A stretch of 64,000 nt of DNA. It comes from Armatimonadota bacterium (GTDB taxonomy: Bacteria > Armatimonadota > Fimbriimonadia > Fimbriimonadales > Fimbriimonadaceae). A program made the translations under genes and the position numbers. The number at the start of each line of letters is the position of its first letter. Position 1 is the stretch's first letter. The DNA lies in contig JAKOXK010000030.1 of assembly GCA_029781035.1 (NCBI GenBank), positions 62,001 to 126,000 on the forward strand, read 5' to 3'. Positions 8,385-16,517 of this stretch are shown here, in pieces. The notes under the pieces were generated by a model. The model worked only from the letters and a program-made list of their open reading frames with translations. It searched no databases and was not told where the DNA came from.

Positions 8385-8535
8385 GATCTCGGGCTCCGGG
8401 AAGATCATGCGACGCAAGTCGTACAACAACCATATGTTCTTCCACAAGTCAGGCGGGCAAAAGCGTCGCCTCGACCAAGTCGCAGAGCTGAGCTCGACCG
8501 AGAAAAAGCGCGTCCGGCGCCTCTTGGCGATCTAG
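8341..8535 (+). CDS. rpmI: 50S ribosomal protein L35
   Basis: The 64-residue basic protein MAKLKTSKTAAKRFKISGSGKI is L35 over its whole length. Its ATG lies inside the end of infC, giving an unusually long 44-base overlap in a different frame. A GGGAGC element within infC just upstream can act as ribosome-binding site. This arrangement should couple L35 synthesis to translation of the IF-3 tail. Confidence 0.96.
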   Translation: MAKLKTSKTAAKRFKISGSGKIMRRKSYNNHMFFHKSGGQKRRLDQVAELSSTEKKRVRRLLAI

Positions 8536-8612
8536 ACCCGTCAGTCGCCCCTCATACCGTCACCGCCCAATGGGGCTGGGAAGCGGTCCGAAAAACAAAC
8601 TGAGACAACCCC

Positions 8613-8960
8613 ATGGCAAGAGTCAAACGAGGCCTGATGCGCCAGAAGCGGCACCGCAAGGTGCTCTCAAGCGCGAAAGGCTATTTCCAACGCAAGAAGA
8701 ACGTTTTCAAGAACGCGCACGAACAGGTCATGAAGAGTGGCCAGTACGCGTTTCGCGACCGCCGCAGGCGCAAGCGCGATTTCCGACGACTTTGGATCGC
8801 GCGCATCAGCGCCGCCTGCAGGCTTTGCGACACCAAGTACAGCGTGCTGATTGATGGCATGACCAAGAAGGGCATGCAAGTCGATCGCAAGATGATGAGC
8901 GAATTGGCCATTGCCGACTTCGACGCGTTCAAGAAACTCGTCGACCAGGCGACGGCCTGA
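8613..8960 (+). CDS. rplT: 50S ribosomal protein L20
   Basis: The protein is 115 residues and matches L20 throughout (MARVKRGLMRQKRHRKVLSSAKGY, then FRDRRRRKRDFRRLWIARISAACR). L20 binds 23S rRNA early in 50S assembly and in several bacteria represses its own operon. The 77-base gap after rpmI contains a small GCCC-AATG-GGGC hairpin. That could be part of such control but is too weak to assert. It ends the infC operon, with a GNAT gene 24 bases downstream. Confidence 0.96.
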   Translation: MARVKRGLMRQKRHRKVLSSAKGYFQRKKNVFKNAHEQVMKSGQYAFRDRRRRKRDFRRLWIARISAACRLCDTKYSVLIDGMTKKGMQVDRKMMSELAIADFDAFKKLVDQATA

Positions 8961-8984
8961 CCTCCGGCCCCCAGACAGCCCGCT

Positions 8985-9461
8985 GTGGACCCGTTACGCG
9001 CCGAGATCGTTGCCGCGCATGACGAATCCCACTTGGAGACCGTCAGGGGGCTTTTTCGCGAGTACGAGCAAGCTATTGGGATCGACCTCTGTTTCCAAGG
9101 CTTTGAAGATGAACTTGCCGGTCTCCCCGGCCGCTATGCGCCACCTACCGGTGGCCTGTGGCTCCTCAAAGTGGAAGGGCGGTTCGAAGGGTGCATCGCA
9201 CTCCGTATGCTCGATGAGTCCACCTGCGAGATGAAGCGGCTCTACGTGCGGCCGAGCCTTCACGGCCGTGGGTTTGGAAACCTGTTGGCACGCCACGCCG
9301 TCGAGCGTGCGCGGATGCTTGGCTACCGTCGGATGGTGTTAGACACCCTGGAATCGATGGTGAGTGCGCGCGCGCTTTACTGCAAGCTGGGGTTCCGGGA
9401 GACGGGTCCTTACACTTCGAACCCGCATAAGGCCGTGTTCATGGAACTGGATCTGTCCTGA
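8985..9461 (+). CDS. GNAT family N-acetyltransferase
   Basis: The protein is 158 residues from a GTG start. It contains the acetyl-CoA-binding region CEMKRLYVRPSLHGRGFGNLLARHAVERARMLGYRRMVLDTL, with the Gly-rich loop after strand 4, and ends with the typical YCKLGFRETGPY. This is the whole GNAT fold. The acetyl acceptor cannot be predicted. It follows rplT by 24 bases and could be read through from the infC promoter. Confidence 0.85.
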   Translation: MDPLRAEIVAAHDESHLETVRGLFREYEQAIGIDLCFQGFEDELAGLPGRYAPPTGGLWLLKVEGRFEGCIALRMLDESTCEMKRLYVRPSLHGRGFGNLLARHAVERARMLGYRRMVLDTLESMVSARALYCKLGFRETGPYTSNPHKAVFMELDLS

Positions 9462-9545
9462 CGGCCTCCGGCAAAGTTACCACCGCAATTATTCCTGTAT
9501 CTTTCCTCTCCAGGTTCCCATAGAATAGGGCACAAGGAGCTTTTG

Positions 9546-11471
9546 ATGCCACTATTCGCCTCGGTGTGCGCGCTGGCCGCACTCGCCTTGCCAGCATTGC
9601 AGGTCGCGTCCCTCACACCGGCTTCGGCTGCAGTGTCGGGACAGATTCAAGTGACCTCCCTGCCTGGAACGAATTCCGAGGGACTGGACACGCAAGACAC
9701 CATCCCGCAAATGCCGGGATGGCCCGTCACGACGGGCCGACACCCGAACTTCGTCCCAACCCGCGGAGTGGTGTTTGCCGACCTCGATGGAGATGGGAAG
9801 CAGGAAATCCTCGCCCCAAGTACTCAGGGTTTCCTTTATGCGTGGCACCTCGATGGAACGGCCGTTGCGGGGTTTCCGGTGTCGACCATTGGTTTCCCTC
9901 AGTACCCGCCCAGCGTCGCTGACCTGGACGGCGATGGACACCCCGAGATCGTTCAGACGACCCGAGGACTGACCAGTGGAGGGCGTCTCTACGTCTTTGA
10001 CCGGAACGGCAACATACTGCCCGGATGGCCGAAGAGCCTCAACAACAACAATGTCGAATACAGTGCAGCTTTGGCAGACCTCGACAATGACGGCAAACTC
10101 GAGATCATTGTCGGGGAGCGGGCCTACCCGATCGGGCGTCTCCACGTGTTCGAAATGGACGGTACTGAGTGGGGAGGCAACTGGCCCGTCACTCTGGACC
10201 ACGTGCCCGCCCAAAGCGCGGCAGTTGCTGACGTGGATGGCGACGGGAACAAGGAGGTCTTTTACGCCTCCTACAATTCGATGTACCTGATCAAGCGCGA
10301 CGGCACGATGATGCCCGGGTGGCCCAAGCAGATTCCTAATGCGAACTTCAGCTATCAGTGTGCGGCCCTGGCCGACGTAGACCATGACGGCAAGCTTGAG
10401 ATCGCTGTCGGGGCCCACCAGACTGCCGCGGGATGTTACGTGTTTCGCTATGACGGCACGATAATGCCCGGGTGGCCCCAGTACACGCAGACTTGGACAT
10501 ATGGCGCTCCAACCGTTACGGACCTCGAAAACGATGGCAACCTCGAAATACTGGACGGCCAGGCGGGCTATGTCACGGGACCCTCGAATGCGTTTTGGGT
10601 CTGGAACTCAACGGGACAAGTCCGAGCAGGCTTTCCCTATGTCGTGGATCATGGAGGCGGCTCAGAAGGCCCGTTCACAGTGGCCGACGTCGACGGTGAC
10701 GGCGTCCAAGAGGTCTTCGCCGACCACAACGAGATGGTCAGCAACCAGGGGTACTTGTTCGGCATGAGTGCGTCGGGCCAAGACCTGCCTGGATTCCCAC
10801 TGCGGACGAACGGATTCACCTACATGAACGGCGCGACGATCGGTGACGTGGATGGCGACGGACATGACGAATTGGGAGTGATCGCCTACAACGACACGAC
10901 GGTGACGATCTACCTTTACACGTTGCCTTGGCTCTACAAGACTTCTGGCCTTGAGTGGCCCACTTACCATGCTCGCAACGTACACGATGGGCTCTTTGCT
11001 CCCCTCCATCAAATCACGCCGGACGCATACCATATATCGCGAGGATTCCTGGTGGGTGGCGACCTTTCGAGCGTCCAGCATGTCGACGGCAACTATTTGA
11101 CCGTGAAGAAGGGCATCACTGCCTTCGTCTCCGACTACCCTGTGACCGTAGAGTTTGACGGCACATCGCCGACCCAGAACCCCAGCTCGCTCCGCATGGA
11201 CGCGACCTTCCACGTCAGCACCGCTTCGCTCGGCTACGTTCTGGATCTCTTCGACTTCGCCGCAGGTAGTTGGGACGTCGTGGACAGCCAGACCGGGATT
11301 GGGCCATTGGCCGACACCACGGTGACCGTGACCGGCAGCAACGTGTCTCGCTATGTGCAGCCCGTTACCGGTAAGGTCCGAGCTAGGATCAGAGTCAAGA
11401 ACCCTGGGATCGCGGTGTCGTCGACTTTCAACGTTCTTGTGGACGCCATCGACTGGCGGATTGCATCGTAG
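9546..11471 (+). CDS. Secreted FG-GAP/VCBS repeat protein with C-terminal module
   Basis: The ATG at 9546 is preceded by AAGGAG (9534-9539), better placed than the TTG at 9543. A signal peptide (MPLFASVCALAALALPALQVAS) leads into at least seven repeats of the type ADLDGDGKQEIL, DLDGDGHPEIV, DLDNDGKLEII, DVDGDGNKEVF, DVDHDGKLEIA and DVDGDGVQEVF. These are calcium-binding DxDxDG loops of beta-propeller blades, many followed by GWP or GFP turns. The last 150 residues are the same module as in the 6528-7700 protein and end DAIDWRIAS. Extracellular adhesion or matrix binding is likely by family; the ligand is unknown. Confidence 0.85.
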   Translation: MPLFASVCALAALALPALQVASLTPASAAVSGQIQVTSLPGTNSEGLDTQDTIPQMPGWPVTTGRHPNFVPTRGVVFADLDGDGKQEILAPSTQGFLYAWHLDGTAVAGFPVSTIGFPQYPPSVADLDGDGHPEIVQTTRGLTSGGRLYVFDRNGNILPGWPKSLNNNNVEYSAALADLDNDGKLEIIVGERAYPIGRLHVFEMDGTEWGGNWPVTLDHVPAQSAAVADVDGDGNKEVFYASYNSMYLIKRDGTMMPGWPKQIPNANFSYQCAALADVDHDGKLEIAVGAHQTAAGCYVFRYDGTIMPGWPQYTQTWTYGAPTVTDLENDGNLEILDGQAGYVTGPSNAFWVWNSTGQVRAGFPYVVDHGGGSEGPFTVADVDGDGVQEVFADHNEMVSNQGYLFGMSASGQDLPGFPLRTNGFTYMNGATIGDVDGDGHDELGVIAYNDTTVTIYLYTLPWLYKTSGLEWPTYHARNVHDGLFAPLHQITPDAYHISRGFLVGGDLSSVQHVDGNYLTVKKGITAFVSDYPVTVEFDGTSPTQNPSSLRMDATFHVSTASLGYVLDLFDFAAGSWDVVDSQTGIGPLADTTVTVTGSNVSRYVQPVTGKVRARIRVKNPGIAVSSTFNVLVDAIDWRIAS

Positions 11472-11479
11472 CTTTCCTT

Positions 11480-11505
11480 GGCTGGGCGGCTCTTTTCGCC
11501 CGGCC
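11480..11505 (+). terminator. Possible terminator hairpin after FG-GAP gene
   Basis: GGCTGGGCG 11480-11488 pairs with CGCCCGGCC 11497-11505 (nine pairs, one T-G wobble) around a GCTCTTTT loop, nine bases after the stop codon. No T run follows, so intrinsic termination would be weak. Confidence 0.35.
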
Positions 11506-11686
11506 TCCAATAAGCAGGCTGGGCCCAAGGGCCTGAAAACCTGGCCTCAGGAGGGATGGGGAGAGGCCACGCCGTGGTGTCGCCCTCCGCGCGAGCAGTC
11601 AGTACGGTTCTGTCCATGATTTGAACCGCGAAAGGCGTTGAGGGGGAGCCTGACAGAGTTGCTCGGTCCTTAGGTGCCAGGCAGAC

Positions 11687-11702
11687 TGTGACCCAAGTCA
11701 CA
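11687..11702. promoter_or_regulatory. CRP/FNR-type palindromic operator
   Basis: TGTGACCCAAGTCACA fits the CRP consensus TGTGA-N6-TCACA exactly, and the arms extend to seven bases each (CTGTGAC / GTCACAG, 11686-11703). It lies 69 bases before the ATG of the small exported protein gene at 11771 inside a 299-base intergenic region. This is where a class I or II activator site would be expected. No CRP-family gene is in the window. Confidence 0.5.
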
Positions 11703-11770
11703 GCCCAACTGGGAACGGGCCCGTGTCCAGGGACCGTCAACTGGCATAAGGAGAGCAGGAGGTTGAAAAG

Positions 11771-12163
11771 ATGATCCGAAGAACTCTGAAGGCGGCCATG
11801 CTGGTCGCTCTAAGCGCCTCGATGATCGTTCCCAGTTTTGGTTTCGGAACGCCACAGCATTCAAATGGCTCGGTCCAGCATCGAAAGCAAACGCGTGACG
11901 AGTGGAGGAATCTCTCGATCGCCTCGGGCGCTGCAGCCATCTTGGGTTTGGTAGCCCGGAACGGCACCCTCACGTTGCTGGGAACGGCAGGCGCCCTTTA
12001 CTCTGCTTATCGGTATGAGGAAGACAGGAAGAGCGCGAACAAAATGGATCGCGAGCGGGCCGCCCTATACAGCCACCGGTATGTGAAGATCAACGGCAAG
12101 AAGTACAAGAGGCGCGTGGTCGTGCGACACGGCACGAAGTACTTCCAGTTCGTCAGGGCCTGA
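11771..12163 (+). CDS. Small exported or membrane protein, unknown function
   Basis: The protein is 130 residues with a strong AGGAGG (11757-11762) before the ATG. It has an N-terminal signal-like segment (LKAAMLVALSASMIVPSFGFG) and a second hydrophobic stretch (SIASGAAAILGLVARNGTLTLLGTAGALYSAY). The basic C-terminus is rich in Lys, Arg and Tyr (YVKINGKKYKRRVVVRHGTKYF). Such short, Gly/Ala-hydrophobic then basic proteins recur in Armatimonadota-like genomes, but I know no family name. The CRP-type palindrome upstream suggests conditional expression. Confidence 0.65.
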   Translation: MIRRTLKAAMLVALSASMIVPSFGFGTPQHSNGSVQHRKQTRDEWRNLSIASGAAAILGLVARNGTLTLLGTAGALYSAYRYEEDRKSANKMDRERAALYSHRYVKINGKKYKRRVVVRHGTKYFQFVRA

Positions 12164-12418
12164 GTCTATCCAAGCGACTTTAAGCCACCCATCGCACCCT
12201 CAAAGTCGGTGCCAAAGCCCTCTCCAGGCATCCGACAGGCCCCGTCTGATACGGCGGGGCCCTTGATTCCGAAAGCTTCAGCGCCGGGTTGTACGGAGAG
12301 TCGCTCAGATTTGGTTTGCTGAACCGTGTTTGCCACGCCAGGGTGAGCTAGGACGGAGTTGAGAGGCCTGAGGCGTTGATCTCGGTCCGTCAATAATCCT
12401 CCAGAGGATCCCGACGAC
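12164..12418. other. Intergenic region without a supported gene
   Basis: Between the small exported protein and the acyl-CoA dehydrogenase there are 255 bases. GGCCCCG and CGGGGCC (around 12238-12261) can pair but are not followed by a T run. A minus-strand frame ends at 12166, but most of its length opposes the dehydrogenase and it has no recognisable domain. I see no promoter I would defend. Confidence 0.4.
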
Positions 12419-13552
12419 GTGATCACTGACACTAAGCCACCGCAAGCCACGCCCGAAGAAGAACAGTTGTTCCTGGGAGGGGTTCGTGAGTTCGTTGACT
12501 CGTACCTTCTTCCGAACACGCGACACTGGGAGCACGACCGACTGCCTGACGACATTTTTGCGGAATGCGCCAAGCGCGGCCTGCTGAGTATGACGGTGCC
12601 CAAGGCAGCCGGGGGATCCGGAATGAGTTGTGTGGCTTACACCGAGGCGTGCCGGCTACTGGCACAGGGGGATCCGGCCCTGTCCATGAATGTGGCTGCG
12701 ATCAACGCTCTTTGTCTTCGTCACCTGAACGAGCTCACGACTCCCGATCAGCGCGAGAAGTACCTGACGAGGGCCATGCAGGGCGAGATTGAGTTGGCCT
12801 GGGGGCTGACAGAACCTGAAGCCGGTTCGGACGCCCGGAGAGTGAGGACAATGGCAAGGCCGATCGAGGGCAGCCCGGGCTACTTCCATCTCAATGGCGA
12901 CAAGATGTTCATCACGAACGGCGGCCGGGCCCACCTGATCATCATCATCGCTCGGGTCAACGAAAAGGAACTGAGTGCCTTCTTGCTCGAGACCGACCAA
13001 CCGGGCTTCCGGCTCGGTGAGAGGATTCCCACGATCGGAGTCCGAGCGTCCTGGACCAGCCAGTTCACACTCAAAGATGCCGTAGCGTGGCACACACCAT
13101 GCACGTTCGAGCAGGCTATCGGCTTCCTGCACCAGGGTCGCCTCGGCATCGCCGCCATGGCGCTTGGCATCGCCGAAAAGGCTCACGAACTCGCCGTCAA
13201 GTACTCCATGCAGCGCGAGCAGTTCAACAGGCGCCTCTGCGACATGCAGAGCGTGCAGAACATGATTGCCGACTCGGAGACCGAGATCCAAGCGGCCCGG
13301 CTCTTGGTCAGAAACGGCGCTGAGAAGTTCGACCGCGGGGAGGATGTCGTCAAAGACGCGAGCATGGCTAAGCTGTATGCCAGCGAAACCAGTAACCGTG
13401 TGACGAACCGAGCCCTCCAGATACACGGCGGTCGAGGCATGACGTTCGAGTACCTCGTTGAGAAGCTCTGGCGGGACGCGAAACTGACAGAGATCGGCGA
13501 GGGTTGCAGCGAGATTCAGCGGCTCGTCATTGCCAAGCAAGTCTGCAAGTAG
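12419..13552 (+). CDS. Acyl-CoA dehydrogenase
   Basis: This 377-residue flavoenzyme catalyses the first, alpha-beta desaturating step of beta-oxidation and hands electrons to the EtfAB pair. The middle domain shows LAWGLTEPEAGSDA, the FAD/substrate loop. The C-terminal helical domain shows REQFNRRLCDMQSVQNMIAD and QIHGGRGMTFEYLVEKLWRDAKLTEIGEGCSEIQ, where the Glu of IGEGCSEIQ is at the usual catalytic-base position. It starts with GTG, preceded by AGAGGA (12403-12408). Chain-length specificity is not evident. It stands alone, about 6 kb from the fadN-like gene. Confidence 0.92.
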   Translation: MITDTKPPQATPEEEQLFLGGVREFVDSYLLPNTRHWEHDRLPDDIFAECAKRGLLSMTVPKAAGGSGMSCVAYTEACRLLAQGDPALSMNVAAINALCLRHLNELTTPDQREKYLTRAMQGEIELAWGLTEPEAGSDARRVRTMARPIEGSPGYFHLNGDKMFITNGGRAHLIIIIARVNEKELSAFLLETDQPGFRLGERIPTIGVRASWTSQFTLKDAVAWHTPCTFEQAIGFLHQGRLGIAAMALGIAEKAHELAVKYSMQREQFNRRLCDMQSVQNMIADSETEIQAARLLVRNGAEKFDRGEDVVKDASMAKLYASETSNRVTNRALQIHGGRGMTFEYLVEKLWRDAKLTEIGEGCSEIQRLVIAKQVCK

Positions 13553-13752
13553 ACCGTGCAACTGGGGGCGCATACCGTGCTCGATCCGGAGGGTGTCGCT
13601 CGCATGGGCCAGGTTCTCAGCAGCCAACGCCTCGTGCGTTATCCGAACGTGACCTGATCTCATGCCTGAGGCTGGGACTGAGTTCGGTTCAGGCGCCGGG
13701 TGTCCAATCCCGTCCGTAACCTTAGCCACAGGTTTTCGTCAATAATAGGCAA

Positions 13753-14709
13753 ATGCTACCGGTGTTCGCAGCCTTGGCCTTAATGCCAAGACCTCAAGAC
13801 GAAGTCGAGCTGGTCCGAAAATTCACGACGGGCCAGACGCTGAACTACGAGTTCAAGACTCACCTTGAGGACGAGGCCAAAGCGGCTGGCTGGGCTTTCT
13901 TCATGCCGTCTGAGCAAGATGTGAACTATGGGTTCACGATGAAAGTCGAAGACGCCAGAAAAGATGGGTTTGCGGTCATTCTCTATGAACGTCCGGTCAT
14001 GACCTTTATCGACGGCGAGACGGCGGACCATCCCCCGAGGACCAAGGTCGAAAAGGTAGGCCTGAAAGTGAGACTGACCCTGTCTCCCATCAACGAGATC
14101 ACCGACGCGAAGGACCTGAGCCCGAAGAAGCCAGGGGACTCAGGCGGAGGCCTCTACTCCTTCTCCGCGCCAAGTGCTGTGGCCCAGACCGACATTGTCA
14201 CGAAGATGGTGTCGGAACTCAACGCCCTGGCCATGTTCATTGGGAACCTCGATTCCGCCCTTGACTTCTCACCGAAACTCCCTCTGGACGATGTGAAGCC
14301 GGGGGCGACCTGGCAGAAGACGGTCGGGTACCAGCCTCGAGACATCAAAGGAACCGACAAACAGGCCGTCCAGCGCCTTGACTACACATACACGTTCGAT
14401 GGGCTCGTCGACAGCGACGGCAAGAAGGTGTACCAAGTCACAGCTGCCTTAGACCTCGACACCGACGCGTCCAAGTTCCTCAACCAGGTCATGGGGATGA
14501 CGTCCGACGAAAGTGGGCTCAAGGAACTGAAGCTCCAACTGAAAACGAAGATCGTCTACCTGCTCGACCAAGTCACGAAGAACACGCTCAAAGCGACGGC
14601 CGAGTCAAAGGGCGGCTTCAGCATCACAACGACGGATGATCCCGACACTCCCGCCTTCCAACAAAGAATGACGGGCCGTAGCACCCTGGTGCTCAAGAGC
14701 ATCAGTTAG
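13753..14709 (+). CDS. Exported protein of unknown function
   Basis: The protein is 318 residues with a very short hydrophobic start (MLPVFAALALMPRPQ) that may act as a signal peptide. The body is mostly predicted beta with many Lys and Asp residues. It includes a segment rich in DAKDLSPKKPGDSGGG and ends in STLVLKSIS. The overall pattern, with alternating strands such as GQTLNYEFKTHLEDE, resembles lipid-carrier-like barrel proteins (DUF6263-like), but I cannot confirm this. It is followed 35 bases later by a membrane glycosyltransferase. Confidence 0.65.
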   Translation: MLPVFAALALMPRPQDEVELVRKFTTGQTLNYEFKTHLEDEAKAAGWAFFMPSEQDVNYGFTMKVEDARKDGFAVILYERPVMTFIDGETADHPPRTKVEKVGLKVRLTLSPINEITDAKDLSPKKPGDSGGGLYSFSAPSAVAQTDIVTKMVSELNALAMFIGNLDSALDFSPKLPLDDVKPGATWQKTVGYQPRDIKGTDKQAVQRLDYTYTFDGLVDSDGKKVYQVTAALDLDTDASKFLNQVMGMTSDESGLKELKLQLKTKIVYLLDQVTKNTLKATAESKGGFSITTTDDPDTPAFQQRMTGRSTLVLKSIS

Positions 14710-14744
14710 GCGGCCATCTGTCGTTTCAGCCACAATAAGTCCGC

Positions 14745-16517
14745 ATGGAGGCAACAGAGCTTCACGGCGGGCCAAGTCCGAGTCCCGAGGCTGGTCGGTC
14801 GATCTTCGACGTCGCGTGGCTCGGGCCCATCCTGTTCGCCGTCGCGCTCCTGATCCGACTCGCCGGCATTGGTTGGGGCTTGCCGGACTCCAGGCACTTC
14901 TGGAGCTACCATCCCGATGAGCCGGTGATTTGGGCATACAGTCAGCAGATCAAGCCGGCAGAAGGGAAGTTCACCCCGGGCTTCTACAACTACGGCACTC
15001 TTTACTTGACCCTGCTGCGCGTCTCGACCGACGTCGTGAACGGCTATGGAGGCCGCCCCCCTGTGAACTCATCGCCAGAAGACACGGCAGCAGCCATGGC
15101 CCGGTACCACCTGGCTGGCCGAATGCTTAGCGCCCTGGCTGGCGCCGGGCTCGTGTGGGTCGTATTTGCGATCGTCCGTAGGCGGGCCTCATGGGTCGGA
15201 GCCCTGATCGGTGCCCTTTCGGTCACGGTGGCGCCAGCCCTGGTCGTTCATTCCCGGTTTCAGACCGTGGATGTGCTGGCGACGTTTCTCCTGACGGTCG
15301 GGCTCTTCTACTCGATCAAGCTGACACCCGACGGAGGCGATACTTCGCACAGTTCAAGAGACGCCGTGCTGTCTGGCCTCTTCTACGGTTTGAGCGCAGG
15401 GACCAAGTACACGGGTCTCCTGGGGCTCCTGATGTTGGCCGTCATGTGCATCGGAACAAGGAAATGGCGGGAATTGGCCATGGGCGTGGCAACCTGTGTG
15501 GCGACGTTCGTCGTCACGACGCCCGGGATCCTGCTCGATCGAGCGAAGTTCTGGCGGGACTTTGGCTATGAGATGGCCCACACCTCGCAAGGACACGGTC
15601 TCGTTTTCGCCGGAACCGCACCCGGATTCCTCTTTCATTTGGTCAACCTCAGCATCGGTTTTGGGACGATTCTCTTGCTGCTGGGAGTGTTCGGTCTTGG
15701 ACGGGCGGTTGGACGACGGCACCTCTGGGCAATCGCCCTCGCGGCATTCGGTCTGGGCTACTACCTCCTGATTGGTAGGGCAGAGGTCAAGTTCATGCGC
15801 TACACGTTTCCGTTGATGCCAGTCCTTGCTGTTGGTGTCGGGTGGATTGTCGGCCGCGCCCACGAGCACCCGGACCGTAGGTTCAAATCGGTCGGCGCTG
15901 GTGCGATCTTGGGCCTCGCCGGGCTCGGTGGAGGCGGACTCATGTTGACGGCTCTCGCCACCGGGGATATGACAGGCCCAGACCCGCGAGATGTCGCAGC
16001 CGACTACTTCCGACAAATGCCGGCTGACACCGTAGTTGGACTGGTGTCCGATCCCTGGTTCTACACTCCTTCCTTCTATCCCCAGGCGGGGTGTCCTCGC
16101 TGGGTGCCCCAACCTGAACGCGACCAGCTAATGGAGCAATCCGGTTCACCGAGGGTGACCCGGTATCTGGGAGATGGTCGAAAGGACTGGGACGTAAGGC
16201 TCTTGACCGAGACGAAGCCCCAGTTTGTCGTCGCGAGCAGCTTTGAAGTCGAGGGACTCACACGCCACGACCCTCGGTTTCAATCTCAAAACGAGGACTA
16301 CGAGGCCTTCATGAGGCAGTTGGCCCAAGACTACATTCTCGACCGGACGTTTCCCGCTTCGGACGCTGTGCGGCCCAATCCGTTGAGCCTGGTGCACGAC
16401 ATGATGTACGTCCGTCCTACCATATGGGTTTGGAAGAGAACAGACGATTCAGCGAAGCGGCAGAGTGGTTCCTCGACCACCTCCAACACGAACGGGGCGC
16501 CAGCCGGCACACGTTGA
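14745..16517 (+). CDS. GT39-like integral membrane glycosyltransferase
   Basis: The 590-residue protein has around ten hydrophobic helices. It carries the early motif FWSYHPDEPVIWAY, in which an acidic pair follows the first helix, as in the catalytic loop of GT39/ArnT-type enzymes that use polyprenyl-phosphate sugars. GLSAGTKYTGLLGLL matches the conserved SxxxKY(T/S) element of this superfamily. It is probably an inner-membrane protein glycosylating an exported acceptor. The C-terminal tail (after YVRPTIWVW) is hydrophilic and overlaps the xerC start by 94 bases, which may mean it is dispensable. Confidence 0.8.
   Translation: MEATELHGGPSPSPEAGRSIFDVAWLGPILFAVALLIRLAGIGWGLPDSRHFWSYHPDEPVIWAYSQQIKPAEGKFTPGFYNYGTLYLTLLRVSTDVVNGYGGRPPVNSSPEDTAAAMARYHLAGRMLSALAGAGLVWVVFAIVRRRASWVGALIGALSVTVAPALVVHSRFQTVDVLATFLLTVGLFYSIKLTPDGGDTSHSSRDAVLSGLFYGLSAGTKYTGLLGLLMLAVMCIGTRKWRELAMGVATCVATFVVTTPGILLDRAKFWRDFGYEMAHTSQGHGLVFAGTAPGFLFHLVNLSIGFGTILLLLGVFGLGRAVGRRHLWAIALAAFGLGYYLLIGRAEVKFMRYTFPLMPVLAVGVGWIVGRAHEHPDRRFKSVGAGAILGLAGLGGGGLMLTALATGDMTGPDPRDVAADYFRQMPADTVVGLVSDPWFYTPSFYPQAGCPRWVPQPERDQLMEQSGSPRVTRYLGDGRKDWDVRLLTETKPQFVVASSFEVEGLTRHDPRFQSQNEDYEAFMRQLAQDYILDRTFPASDAVRPNPLSLVHDMMYVRPTIWVWKRTDDSAKRQSGSSTTSNTNGAPAGTR

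Noticed and set aside
12166-12603. 145-codon minus-strand frame before the acyl-CoA dehydrogenase
   Set aside because: Most of it opposes the dehydrogenase, and the rest has no domain, promoter or ribosome-binding site.
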